Assembly: GCA_025667525.1 (NCBI GenBank)
Contig: CM046875.1
Span: 204,782,271-204,846,270 of the forward strand
Direction of reading: 5' to 3'
Source of the DNA: Glebionis coronaria
Lineage: Eukaryota; Streptophyta; Magnoliopsida; Asterales; Asteraceae
DNA length: 64,000 bases
The translations under genes and the position numbers were made by a program. Positions 11,329-23,787 of the stretch are shown here, piece by piece (positions within the stretch are counted from its first letter, which is position 1; each line of letters begins with the position of its first letter). The notes below the pieces were generated by a model, which searched no databases, had not been told where the DNA came from, and worked only from the letters and a program-made list of their open reading frames with translations.

Positions 11329-13045
11329 ACTTTTAGTATGGGGGTGAATAGGTACTTGCTTTGCTACGCCCTCACACTTTCCAATTTTCAATGTTTTGTT
11401 TTGTTGCTAATAAGGCTAAAAATAGCCAAATTTTAAAATTTTTCTTAGTTTTCATAAGTGTTTTTGAGACACGAATGTATATTTTCCGATGGGTAGAATA
11501 AGAGCTAATTTTTGACTTGATGGGCATTTGGAGCCATTTAAATTCCTTAACCCGCTCAATTCAAGTTTTGCTAGACTTTTATATAGGGAGCTTTAAAATG
11601 CAAAAGTCTTAGCTCATTCGGGTTAAGAACAAGATTTTTTCGCAAGTTCCTATAATTGATCCTAGAAAGTCACTTATCAAGGGAACTATAAAATGCATTC
11701 TCTAAGCTTGAAAAAGTCCAAGAAAGTGCAAGATCCTATAGGTGGCTTGAAAACCAAAAATTTTGATTTGATATAGTCTTAATGAAAGCTAATCCAAATT
11801 TGGCTTAATTTTGACTTGCATGGCTAAGTATTCATGAGTCTCTTTAATTAGAGGTCTTTATATAGTGAAGAACGAGAAGTGATAGAGTTAGACAAGTGAT
11901 CATTATAAACGTAGAACATGAAAATGTTCTTTCAAAAACTCATATGTTTTTAATTGAGGCTTTTTCTTCCCATAAGATCAATGCATTAGGAATAAAAATA
12001 ATTGCAATAAGTAAGGTCGTACGATTTGAAAGGTTACTTAGCCTCTAGCGCAAGATCGTTTAAAAGTTGCTCGGGGTTGAATAGAGTTCATAGCCAAGGC
12101 ATAACTTATTGAAGCGGGACGCGAAGATTGGCGATCATCCAAAAAGGCCCTAACAAGGCATGAGGAGCTCTATTTTTGCTAAAGATCCAAGATGATGTGA
12201 AGTATCATTATTCCTAAATCAATATGAAGGATCGAGACACACGACGAAAAGCAATTACTCCCCTAAAGATCATGGAGAAAGTCTATCCGAAAAGACCCTT
12301 ACAAGGTATGAGGATAAATATATCCAAGTCCGAAAAGGAGGCGGATCGTTGTATATCAAAATCCAAAGTACATATTGAAGAAAAATGATGAAGTCGTGGT
12401 CCAAATATGAAGAATCTCTCAAAAACATCAAGTGAAGAAATTCCAAATATATGAAGAGAAGACCATAATTTCAAGAACGTCTTCCCAAGATTTGAAGTAT
12501 GAAGTACATACCAAATATCGGTCCGAGAAAGGTCTCAAATCGTGAAACGAGTTATGCCAAGATATGAACTTAAGGAGATACATGAGAAGCCGTTTTAAAA
12601 GATTTTGTCCTTCGGCTAACTATCGATTAAATCGTGCTACTTTGCTTTCGGAATAATAACTACTCAAATAAGTCAATATGAATCACTTTTGATCCATGAC
12701 AAATAGTTAAAAAATGCTAGTAACCCATTTCCTTTTATAATAACTAGGATTGCGGGGAGAAAAAGTATTACACAATTTGGACGTATGAGTAGTGTTAGCA
12801 TTGTGAATTGTACCAACAATGATCTCGTTTTTGCACTTAGCATGGAATGTATGACAATCAAGGATGAAGAAGTTTACTCTAAGGGACATTTACTTGTTTC
12901 TATTTTTAACCCTAAAAGTCACTTTTGTGATGAAAATCATACATTATGTCTTTACACATCTTCGTAGTATGTTGCAAGTCTTTTACTCTTCAATAAAGGT
13001 TAATAAAATTGAACTTTGGTGATGCTTAGATACTTTATTCTAGCA

Positions 13046-13082
13046 TTGCGTGAGGGTACGGCAATGGCTTAGTATGGGGGAG
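13046..13082 (+). other. Polypurine tract with upstream hairpin, element B
   Basis: AGTATGGGGGAG (13071-13082) abuts the 3' LTR and is the plus-strand primer site. Just upstream CATTGC and GCAATG can pair around a loop holding GAGGG. Confidence 0.85.
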
Positions 13083-16000
13083 TGATGAGATGGCATTTAT
13101 ACATGATCTCATCGGTCTTTTCGGGCTTTAAATGCATAAAAATGTCATAAAATACCATATATATTCTTGTGTTTGTTTACTTGTGTACTTTAGGTATGGA
13201 TATCGTGAAAAAGACAAAAGATCACAAGAAACAAGGAAAAACGGACACGAGAAACGAAGCCGTACAAAGAACCGGGCCCTAGATCATGATTTATCCAACA
13301 TTAACCCTTGAAGACTTGAAGATATGCAAGATTGATCCTCAATGAATGAAGAATTGACACTTAAAACCCTTGTGAATTCATAATTACAAGTTTGGTCCCT
13401 TAAGTTTGTCAAAATTACACCAATGGTCCTTCAACTTTGAAGAAATGGCAAGTTTAGTCCCTCAACAATTCTAAATTTCCAATTATGGTTCCTCATGAAG
13501 TCAAAGTTATATTGAAGACCTTTGAAGATCAACAATGTCCATGATCAGTCCTTAAATTATCCAAAAATGGCAAAACAACCCTTGTAACCCTTTTTCCAAA
13601 GTTTGGTGCCAAAAGTGTAAAGTTCTCAAAGTTTATAACAAAGGGAATGAAGTTTTGTTGGCTGAAAACGTTTTATACCTATTTTCCCAAAGAACAAGGA
13701 CTAAAAGTGAGCAAGTGAAACTTTCAAACCCATAACACGCGCCAAACACTTTACTTCCCCCAAAATCGGATCAAAATCACCACTGTTTACCCTTCTTCAC
13801 CCCCAGATTTTACATCACTTAAACAAAGGGTAAAATGCAATTACCCACTCCCACGCTTGATTCACATGTGCAGAAACACATCCCATACCAAAAACCCTTA
13901 ATCCCACTCACTATGGACCCCACCCCCAATTCCCGTTTAACCAATCACATGACAACTTAATCTCCAAGCTTAGCCACGTGTCAAGATCAACAGCTGACAC
14001 TCTTTGCTTCATTCCAAAGCTAAAATGAACATCCAGGATCACTTTGGACAGCTCACATCAAGAATTCGTCTAGAAGAATTAAGTATAGAATAGGAATTTC
14101 ACTTCTAGTGTTTGTGAATAGTGCTAGCTTAGAATTTGCCTATAAATAGACTCCTCAACCTGTGAGAGAGCTTTTTTTTCCAGATTTTAGCTTTTAAATC
14201 TTTGTAATTCCTTTTTATGAAATAAAGTTTGAATTTCTGAAAATTTTGAATTCTTGTCTGTTATTTATAAAATTTTGGTGTCTGATAAGCTAAAATCTGA
14301 GTTCCATATTCTTGTTTGAAGGTTTTTGAGGCAAGGATTTAAGTGATAAAGCTTGTGCTTCAAAAATCAGAAAGTGTTGGTTTATTTGATCTCACCTTAT
14401 TGTTTGTTCATCTTAGCAGCATTGGAAGCTGGTACTTGTTCTGCTAGTACCTAAGCTCAAACAATCTAGGGCCTGGATGTAGGTCTTGGAGGTTTGCACC
14501 TTCTTCCCTTTTCATTTCCTCTTTATTTTTCTGAATTTTGTGATTATTGCATGATTATTGGTGAACTTGTGTTTTTGTGGTTGAATATTGTTAATCTGGT
14601 GTTGTTTGATGTTATTGAAGTGTTTGTGGTTTGATTTGTGGTTTGAATCTAGATAATACTTTGAAAATTTATGTAAACAGGTTTTTAAGGGGTGTTTGGG
14701 TTAACTGTTTAAGAAGGGTTTGTGGTTTGTTAAGTGTTGGATTTGTGTTATTATCTGTTGGTACATGCTTTACTGGTATACTTGGTCACTTATCTGCAAC
14801 ATTTGTGGTTTGAAACACCTTGATTCATAAAAAGGGTATAAAATCTTTGTTACTTGGTAAAATTGGCTAGTAATCTGAGGACACCTAGATCTAATCATAG
14901 ACTAGGGTTAACAAGTGTGAAATCTAGGTTAACTACACCAGGGAAAGAGATTTGAGTGCCTGAATTTGGATCTTTGGTCAAATAGATCAGCAAAACTGTC
15001 TGCATATTGTTCATGTTCTTATCAGTAACTGCTTGTGCTTGATTCTGCTTATTTACTTTGATTCAGTGTTTGATATAAGTTTATTTGTGCTTATTCATAG
15101 TTTATATAGCTTGTGTATGCATCCTGTTGAGTTTGGTTTGCTTATTCAGGCTAAATCTGCTTATTAGTGTTTAATTGCTTATTTTCCATATCTGAGCAAT
15201 ATCTGGTGACTGTTTGATCATTTCTGGCTTATTGTGTGAACCAAATTTGATCACAAGGGTGCCCTTGTTTCAAATTCAATCCAACTAAATCTCTCTAAAA
15301 AGCTTGGTCAAATAGTCAAAGCATTGGGAACCAGTTCCTACTGAAAGTTGCCACTTCTAGTGTTAATTGGGTTTCAGCTTATCAATAAGCTATAATAGCT
15401 TATTTTAACCAGCAACAACTTGGATTTTGTAATAGGTGCTCATTATTTGACCCATTTGTTCATACTGGAGCATTTGGTGGGTTGACTTTAGGGTTTTACT
15501 AGAGAACCAACTTAATTGACTTTTTCATAAGTGCGTATTGGCTTATTCTGGCTTATTGGTTTTGCTTATTGGAATTTTGTTGATTGATTTGGCTTATTGA
15601 GTTCATTTGTGACATTTTGCAAGTTAAATCAGGTCCTGAGGTGCCTTATTTCTCAAAAACGACTATTTTGTCTTTTAGTGAAATATTACTTTGCTTATTT
15701 ATGGCTTATTGAGTGTGCTTTTTCAAAATTTCTTTTTACAGATCTCTTAAGCATCCCAAAAGAAGGTTGTGTGTTAAATTAGAGCTTATGGCATTAGCTT
15801 ATTGCTTAATGGGCTAAAAAGCCCAATAAGGATAAGATGTTTGCATAATAAGCTGTGATAAGCTCACTTTCAGCTTTTAGGCCTTTAGAGATTTGTGTTT
15901 AGAACAAATTTTGAGTTAGGTTGGGCTTTTCCAAGTTAATTGGGCCAGGTTTGACTTTTTGGGCTAAAAAGCCCATTAGTGTTGACTGAATTTGGTTTTG

Positions 16001-16794
16001 GCCCATTTGAGGGCCCAATAGGGGTATTATGGTTATTTCACTTTGATTTTCTGATTATTTACGTTAAAATAAACTAGTTTGCAAGTTTTTAGATTTTTTT
16101 ATAATTTTTGGATTTTTAATATTATTTTAATATTATTTTATTATTATTTTTCAAATTTCACATTTTTCAACTTTTTACATTTTTCTTAGCTTAAACACAT
16201 TAAAATAGGAATTTAGCAACTTTTAGAATAATTTTATCACTTTTAGATTAATTTTTATAATTATTTCAAGTTTTAATAGTTTTTAAATCATTTTAAATAG
16301 TTTTTCTTAGTTTAAAAATTTATAAAAATAGTTTTTAATCTTTTTAGGTCATTTTAGAGGTTTAACAATTGAAAAATCTTTATTTGGGATTTTTGATAAT
16401 TTATTTGATTTTTAGGGCTTTAATTAGCATTTAAAAATTGAATATTTAATTATTTAAAAGGTTTGAAAAAGTTTTGATCATTGGTAAACTCTTAGTTTAT
16501 TTATTTTGATTTTTGGTAAATTTTTGGTAATTTTTAGAATTAATTTTTATTTTTGTAGTTTTTACGGTTTTACGTTTTGTCGTCGTAGTATTAATTTCAC
16601 GTCTTCGTCATCTTCTTTTCTTATCCCCTTCTAAACCAATATTAATCTCAAATCATTTACATCTTAGTCACACACATATACCTCCTTGGAAAACGAACTT
16701 CATTGGGTCATTAGTGCTTGATTTTCCTAAATCATCACTTAATACTTACCGCTTTTACGCACCTTTTCCTAAAGGTCGTAATTTACCACAATCA
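13083..16794 (+). repeat. 3' LTR of element B
   Basis: Second copy of the 794-4499 repeat, TGATGAG...ACAATCA, followed by TAAGG. TATA box at 14141-14148. Small substitutions and indels throughout show the insertion is not recent. It keeps a segment near 15330-15365 (GGAACCAGTTCC...) that the 5' LTR lacks; a similar segment is in LTR Z near 19550, so the 5' LTR lost it. Confidence 0.93.
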
Positions 16795-17665
16795 TAAGGC
16801 TAGTAAAGTTTTTTCACAGTCTAAGAAGGATAGAAGGGAGCTCTACTATATGCTACTCAGATGTCATCAAGGAGGTTGGACTTTTCAGAAGTTGTAGGGA
16901 TTGTCCTTTCATGAATTGGAATATAAAGCTTATCCTATTTCGGCAAGTGTGCAAGAGCAGAACACTATCAGACTTCTTTCATATGAAAGAAAGGAAGAAC
17001 TTGCAAAAGAGATGCAGATCCAACAGGTTTTAATTGCACCAAGACCTTTGAAGAAAGGAGATCCACTTGAGTTCCCAGAAAATTTGGATATAGTGAATCC
17101 TAGTGAAGCTGTTATTAGAAGAAGTATTAAGCTCTCACCCTTGGAAGCTTCACATATGGTAGAAGTGTTACCTCATGATTCCAGAAACCCTCTAGTTCAT
17201 TATGAGGAAGATGCAAGTGGGTTTTGGATGATTGGCAGATATGGGAAGAAGTTACACACTTTTACTACTCTTATGTCTTTGTTTGCAAGCTTGGATAGGG
17301 AAGACTTGGCAGATCTTTAGAGTTTGATGAAGGCCAAGTATGATATTGAAGCACCTACTTCAGTCAATGGAATAAAGATTTGGTCAACGTTCAAAAGAAT
17401 TTGTGAGCCAAATGCTGAAGATCCAATATGGAAGGATCTTGATGATGATATCATTAGACTTCAATGGCGTCTACATTCAGCAGCTGGTGTGTATCATTTG
17501 AGTACTATAAAGTTTTCTAAGTATCTTCTTGTGGATGTTGGGTATCCCATGTCCAAGGAAGTTTTGAAGAAAATGGTGTCAACACAGCTGGAGATGGATT
17601 ATACAAGTAACGTTGGCAAAGATTTGATTCGATTTATTTATTTTCAAACTAACAAGAACAAGTGA
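16795..17665 (+). pseudogene. Element A ORF, 3' part
   Basis: After TAAGG (16795-16799) the reading frame of element A resumes; counting one TAAGG copy, the codons run on without shift across the B insertion. Residues include KKDRRELYYMLLRCHQGG, then SYERKEELAKEMQIQ, DPLEFPENLDIV, LPHDSRNPLVHYEEDASGF and VNGIKIWSTFKRICEPNAEDPIWKDLDDDIIRLQWRLHSAAGV (read in parts). In-frame TAG codons at 16894 and 17318 break it; it ends TGA 17663-17665, 75 nt before the PPT. The protein resembles, from memory, ORFs near Copia elements in Asteraceae. Function unknown. Confidence 0.75.
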
Positions 17666-17739
17666 TGTGTATTTGTAAGAATCCTCCTTGTATTTAGTTT
17701 TTATTCAGAAACTTGATTACTATAGTAGATATGAAGTTT

Positions 17740-17749
17740 AGGGGAGGAT
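17740..17749 (+). other. Polypurine tract, element A
   Basis: AGGGGAGGAT directly before the TGTTGGG start of the LTR. Confidence 0.8.
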
Positions 17750-18168
17750 TGTTGGGAATAAAATAAAGCCAAGACACTTAGAGGCTGACAAGAAGAAATC
17801 AGACGTTGATAGGAAGAAATCAAGCGTTGTCAGATCAAGCGTTGATAAGAAGAAGTCAAGCGTTGATGAGAAGAAGTCAAGCAATGATAGGATACTTAGT
17901 CTACACATTTTATGTTTCTAGTAAAGATATGTTCGACAATGTATTTCTTATGTTTATCCTTACCTAAAATATCTGATACATAGACTCTTGTACAAGGTTC
18001 CTTAATCCATAAAAGGAGGCCTTTAGGTTTTAGTTCAATATATGTTTTACACTTTCATTGTACGCAAGTTCGATTAATCCATCAAAGTGAAAGTTTGGTT
18101 TATCTTGGTTGTGTGTTCTTGTTTAAGTATTAATTCCGCATAATACTTAGATTGTTTCATATACAACA
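17750..18168 (+). repeat. 3' LTR of element A (Copia-type, 419 bp)
   Basis: Begins TGTTGGGAATA after a PPT and ends ATACAACA, so TGTTG/CAACA inverted ends. Length and ends fit Ty1/Copia. At 17790-17900 it carries a short degenerate repeat (AAGAAGTCAAGCGTTGATRAG units), reminiscent of the Lys/Asp/Val repeat coded in A's ORF at about 195-300. The 5' LTR is outside the window. Confidence 0.8.
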
Positions 18169-20644
18169 AAGTTTCTCTAAGTGTTTAACTTGATTCATTC
18201 TCGTTTACACAAAGCTAAATCGATCTAAGTTTGGGATCAATTTCTTTCATGTAGTATATAAACTTAGTCGCCTGTGACTATGGTTTCTTGTTCTATATTT
18301 TGAACAAATCTTTGTAAACCCGTTTTTTATGAATGTTTAAAGTTTAAAATTTGGCCTTGCAATTTGTTCATTCACTGAGTTCCAATTTATCTTCTTTCTT
18401 TACTTCTTGTTTGGGTAATTTATCTTATCAAAGAATTACTTTGTTCAAAAGGTTTTTGGCAAATTGTTTTTTTAGATCCAAAAAGCTTGTATGTGGGTGT
18501 GTTTGGTCTGACAAACCAGGCATGATCTGGGCATAAGTCTTCTTGTTACCCTTTATTTTCTAAAAGCTTATTGCTATAAGCATACAATAAGCTCATTGAC
18601 ACTGAGCTTATTGTACTACTTATAGCTTGTTTCTTTCCTTGGTTGTTTGTGGTCTGCAGGTTCAAAACAACCCTCACTCACTACTTCCATCTTTGTTAAT
18701 TTTGAAGATATTTGATATCCTTGGTTATTTTGTAGAACCCCAGCAAGGATCCTATACAGTTCTTATAAGTCCCATTTGAGCTTGAATTAAGCAAAAAGAC
18801 GGCATCAGCTCAAAAGGTAACCGGCTTGAACCCTTTTGGTGATTTTCATGTTTATTTGAGTGGATTTTTGAGTTTCTGTTTTAAGACCTATTTCTCTGTT
18901 AGATTAATGTTTCAGTCTTGTTTTCTTGATACGTGATTTATGTTTTTGTGGTTTAGAAGTAAATTTGAATTGATTGGTATGCACAGTCTTTGGTAAATCT
19001 TCATATTAGTTGTTAAAGGGGTGTTTGGATGTTAGTATTATCTGGCCTTGTGTGACAAAGGGTGGGTTATAATAGTTTAAACACACTTTAATAGGATAGT
19101 TATAGGTATTTTTAAATTTTGGTTTGAGATTGTCAAGGTAACAAAGGTTATTGCTTGGTAAAATTGGTATTTAAACTGCCAAGAAATCAGTAGGCTCATA
19201 AGAGTGTGATTATTGAGTTTTATGTTTTGAAAATTGGTATATAGTTAGATTATATGTTAATTTAGGATTACTGATAGTTTAATGATGTTTGGGTATAGTT
19301 TGCTAGTTAGGTTAGACTAAATCTCACTTGATTGCCAATTGAACCAACAAAACTTGCTTAGAGCCCATAGGCCATTACAGTAACTACAAATTGCTTAGTT
19401 TTGTGTGATCTTTGTGTGTGACCTGTGTGTTTTTTGTTCATTCCTGACTCCCTACACTCCAGGAGTGTAAGGGTGCCTTTGTTATCCAAAATAACCTAAA
19501 AATAAGCAAGTTAAGAGCTCAAATCGTTTTTCTATTCAAGAGCAGTGGGAACTGCTAGTGTGTTTGTAGCCACTGCTACACAACTGGACAAAAGTCCAAG
19601 ACTGTCAACATCAACTTTCTTTATTTTTTGTCTTTAGTGCCCCAAGTTTGATCTTTTTCAGTAATTCCAATTTTCCCATTTTTCTTTATTCATTTTAGTA
19701 TTTTTAGAGATGTCAATTTTTATTTTACTATTTATTTGGTATTTCTAGCAAATATTTAATTTTAATTAGTTTTAATTAAATCTGATTTGGTCCTTTAGTG
19801 GAAAAAAGTGTTATTTTTTAGATTTTCCAATTTTCATAGTTTAAGTAATATATTTTAAGATTTTTAAGAAAAGAGTTTCACTGTTAACTTTGTTTTATTA
19901 ATTTTTGAAATTAATTTAAGTTTAATTAGGTTTTAATTAAAACTGTTTTTGTCCTATTAGGTAAAAAGTTACTGTTTTCAACTTTTTTAATTTTTCTATT
20001 ATTTAGTTATATAATTTAGAATTTTTCAAAAAGTCAAATTAATTTTCAAATTATTTTATTATTTTTAGTCATTATTTTAGTTAAAAAAGTGTTTTTAGTG
20101 TTTTAAAAATAGAAAATTAGTTTCTAAAATTTTGGAAAAATACTTTTTAGTGTTTAAATAATATAAGTGAGATATTTGTTTGATAAAATAATATTTTGGG
20201 CTTTTTATTAATTATATTTAATTTTAGGACTTTAATTAGCATTTAAAATTGAATATTTAATTAATAAAAGATTATAAAATTTATTTATTGAATTTTTATT
20301 CTTATTTATATTATTTTAGACTTAGTTTTAATTTTTAATTAATTTTTAATTATTTTTTAGCTTAAATTTTTAATTTCGTCGCGTTTTACGTATTTACGTT
20401 CGCGTTTTACGTCATACGTCGTAGTGTAATCGTAGTGTAACTCGTCTTTAATTTTTCTCCCTTTAAACCTAAAAACGACACTAATTGAAACATTGGTTTC
20501 ATATAATTGGAATTAAACAACTACACCTCCGCCGAGAATGAACTCGCATTTATCGGTTTTACAGTTTTCCTAAATCGTAAGACTTAATACTTGCCACCTA
20601 CGCGTTTTTCCTAAAACGTGTACGATTTACCTACATCGGGATCA
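18169..20644 (+). repeat. LTR Z (related to B's LTR), left end truncated by A
   Basis: No coding frame. It aligns in the same orientation with the second half of B's LTR: shared blocks include CTTGGTAAAATTGG (19155), GGACTTTAATTAGCATTTAAAATTGAATATTTAATTA (in parts, about 20225) and the CpG-rich end near 20380-20640, finishing ATCGGGATCA. No PBS follows, so it is a 3' LTR or solo LTR of a divergent B-like element. Element A appears to have inserted into it. Confidence 0.75.
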
Positions 20645-22530
20645 TAGAATAAGAACACGTGAATAGAGATTAGTTCCAAAATAGATTCTTAACTTTGTAA
20701 CCAAAATCATCGAATTAATAATTCATCCTAATAGACAACGATGTCAAAAATTAAAGTCAACAAAAAGAATCGATAGACACGGTTTTATTACGGTTTTGAA
20801 CATGAGACTTATTACCAATTTGGAATTGGTTTACCACCACCTTTTATTTAACTTCGCCATGAAGTGTTTATTATGGCTTTGGTCTTACCCATGTCTTTTA
20901 TTTAACCTCACCATGAGGTGTTTATTATGACTTGACGTATATCCTCACGCTAAGGCAAATTTTGGATCTTTAAGGCTTCAAGATTTAAGAGATTCACTTT
21001 CAATTTTAGCATAGATTTTTCGGCCTTGTGAGCTTTGATTTTTTTGCTTGATTAGGTGAAGAGGAACTTAAATTATTATTGGGGGGAAGCCTTTGGTTAT
21101 TCAGGTTGCCCATACTTCAAAACCGTGACGCTGGCGATACCTTAATGTTTTCCCAATTTAATTACATGGAAGCTACTAAAATAAATTAGAAACCAAAAAT
21201 AGAGATTAAACTGCTAAATCAATATTTATTAACAATTTATTAATAAAAGCATAGGGAGAATAAGCAAATAATTAGGACACATGAGTTTTTGAAAGAATAC
21301 GAGTACTCTACTTTAGCATAGTAACTTATAATTAACGCTATCATTTCTCGTCCTCAATTTAATGAGACTTAGCCTAATATAGTTAAGGAATCAAAGCTAA
21401 GTGATCAACACGCACGGTCGAGTAAAAAATTACTCTTATTCTCACCATCGAAAAACCTACATTCGTGTCTTAAACACTTATGAAAAACTAGAAAAATTTA
21501 ATAATCTGGCCATTTTTAGCCTTATTTTGCATAAAATGATAACAAAAAGATGAATTTTGGATTGCGTGATGAAGTGAGCAAGGTAAAGCATCTATTAACC
21601 CCATACTAAAGCTAAACATTGTCCTCAATGTTTCGAGTCTAAGGGTGAAACACTCCTATACTAGAGACGAATAGTCGATTGCTTAATCTCGAGCATGGAA
21701 AGGGTAAAACGAATAACCTAAAAGCCGTTTATGAATTATGCTAATAAGACAATCGTTAGAACATAAAAGGATATCATCGGATATCGGAATCTTCAAATGC
21801 AACGTTCAAAGCTCGAGTGATACGTAAAACGAACACGAGAGACTTCAATGATGACGATGAACCTAATAAATCACAATCACAAACGACCACAGAACAAAGG
21901 TTGGAAGAGCACAAGTCCCCTCACATTAAACTAATTAGAAAGCAATAATATTTACAGGATAAGCATGAGAATCTCCCATGAGGCACCTGGTTTTTGATAA
22001 CCGAGTCAAAAGCTCGACTCGAATCCCCATAAATGTGATCATTTAGGGATTATCATGTTATGGTCATTTTTGGTGGGGCTTACATGATAAACAATGCCCA
22101 AAAAGCAATCGGTATTAAGGACTAAGTCCTTTTATGATGCAAAATACCGGGATCGAAGATGGCATCCTCGTTCTCATGAGATAAACGAACCAACGCCACT
22201 TCAACACGTGCCAAAACCCGAAAGGGGTAGAAGAAAAGAGATAAGAAATAGAAGGGTGGGACACTGGATGGGGCACTAAAATGAGCTACTCGAGGTAGAC
22301 TCACACCAAGAAATAGAAAGATTTTCTATTTATTGCATCGGTGGAAGACCGAGATTTCCCTAAAAATGCGATTCTGGGATCAAATATCTCGTCCTCGGTG
22401 GAAAAGTGTGAGGAAACATAATGGGCTTCCCCCACACTAAAACCACACAAAGCATCATCAAAAGGAGTAGACGAGCTTGTAGCACTCAAATAACGATGTG
22501 ATGACGGAGTTAGAGTTGTATAAAAATCAT
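20645..22530 (-). other. 3' region of element C
   Basis: Non-coding. 20842-20935 holds two tandem copies of a 38-bp unit, each a small hairpin. 21337-21356 is the block shared with B, D and E. 21614-21633 is the AAACATTG hairpin, next to TAACCCCATAC (PPT-like on the minus strand). 21960-22030 matches the first 100 bp after pol in B, inverted. Short frames at 22094-22489 show no recognisable product. Confidence 0.65.
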
Positions 22531-23787
22531 TTAAATCAATTTTAAATCTTTTCCTTTTACATCATTTTCAAACTCATTATGAAAACCCGATTTTATGATG
22601 TCGAAAATATTTGTCGTTTCCAATTCAATATTAGTTACACTCAAAATTCTCACATTTAAGTCGCGGGTGGGGGGTGGTGGATTTTCTATGTTCTCAAAAC
22701 ATTGATCAACAAAGAACACCACCCCCTCAGGGTCAACATATTCGTCATCCTCATGATCGTGAATCTCTTTGATTTCTTCATCATAGATAGGTTCGTCAAA
22801 CCAAGGTTTCTCATTCCCCTCATTGAGGATTTTATAAACTCTCTCGAAAAGATCACGATCAAGCACAAAACCATCATTCTTTTATGGGGATCTTTGATAA
22901 GTTAGATCCTCATGAATGTGGTAAACGTCATTCTCATTTGAGGAGTGTTGATTAGGTAACTCCTCGAGAATGGGATTTTTGGTCACGTGAGTTGGTTTGT
23001 CATTAAAGATAAGACGTTCCAACCCGTCAAGTTCTTCCTCGATATTGGAAAAATCAACCTTACTCGTAGGTGGAAGTGGAGGTAAAAGAGCTAGCTCTCG
23101 TTCGATAATTTCCTCAATCTCGGGATCAAAATTATAATGATCGTACTTCCTATGAAAAGAGGTCTTTTTAGGAGAATCCTCAAAAATGGCATTTGGATTT
23201 TGAAGCACGTGATCAATTTCGGCAAAATCGCCATCGTCATCATCAAAGAAAGAGTCAATGTGAGCTCTCACAACCATGCTCTTACAAGTCGAATGACTAT
23301 GCTTAGGTGACTTTTCAAAGACGAGTGGATCGATGTCGATAAAACCTTTAGCTTCAATGGGTATTGGGCTAGGTGACGGAAGAACTTCAATGGAGTTGGA
23401 AATCGATGCCTAAAAGACGTGGTCCTTCGAAGGTGGTGAAGAAGAGTCCATATTGGTCATTGTCGTGATGGCACTAACGTCGCCCTTCGGAATTGGTTGT
23501 TCACTTTGTTCGCCAAATATATCCCAAAATGATTTTTCATCCATAAATTTATGAATACCCTTTTGAATTAAGTAAACGTATTCTTTACCGTTAAAATCGT
23601 CATCTTTAAAACCGTTCATTTTCATTCTTTCAAAAGATGCATCTAGCCTCATTTTTTCCGCTAAAGTATGAGCTTTGACATTATCAAAATTTAAAATATC
23701 GGTTTTATAAACCTCGGTTTTATCATGATCATTTGAAACTTGGGATCTACTCGCGAAAAAGTCCATTTTATCCTCCCCATATTTCAT
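22531..23787 (-). pseudogene. Acidic ORF downstream of protease, element C
   Basis: One minus-strand frame of about 420 codons with in-frame stops near 23410 and 22882. It begins with the end of the protease region (MKYGEDKMDFFASRSQ), then is rich in Asp, Glu and Pro: DSFFDDDDGDFAEIDHVL, EIEEIIERELALLPPLPP, EIKEIHDHEDDEYVDPEG. It ends where an RT would begin in B or D. It could be an expanded PR-RT linker left after deletion of pol, or the specific protein of a non-autonomous family. No known domain seen. Confidence 0.6.

Larger units (their letters stand above)
10918..13082 (+). other. Long 3' region of element B
   Basis: About 2.2 kb of non-coding DNA between pol and the 3' LTR. It starts with a CGAGTC-N8-GACTCG hairpin (10930-10949), holds the 20-nt hairpin at 11309-11328 flanked by two PPT-like GTATGGGGG boxes, a block at 11867-11890 shared with C, D and E, and about 600 bp (11990-12600) that match E's 3' region (60700-61250, opposite strand). 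A 60-codon frame at 12785-12967 includes NNDLVF, similar to short frames in D and E, but I do not accept it as a gene. Confidence 0.8.
794..16794 (+). mobile_element. Element B: complete Athila/Tat-like Ty3/Gypsy retrotransposon
   Basis: A 16.0-kb element with two long LTRs (794-4499 and 13083-16794), PBS at 4503, gag, protease, RT, RNase H and integrase in Gypsy order, a 2.2-kb 3' region and a PPT at 13071-13082. The TAAGG duplication is intact. The polyprotein frame is broken by stops at 6504, 7903, 8869 and 10330 and by frameshifts near 6600 and 7556, so this copy cannot make a full product. It lies inside the ORF of element A, so it is the younger of the two. Lineage is assigned from the DLGASI protease, FMDD RT box and Asp-type PBS, from memory of the family. 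Confidence 0.95.

Noticed and set aside
22094..22489. Small frames between the acidic ORF and the 3' region of C
   Set aside because: About 60 codons each, on both strands, without recognisable similarity.
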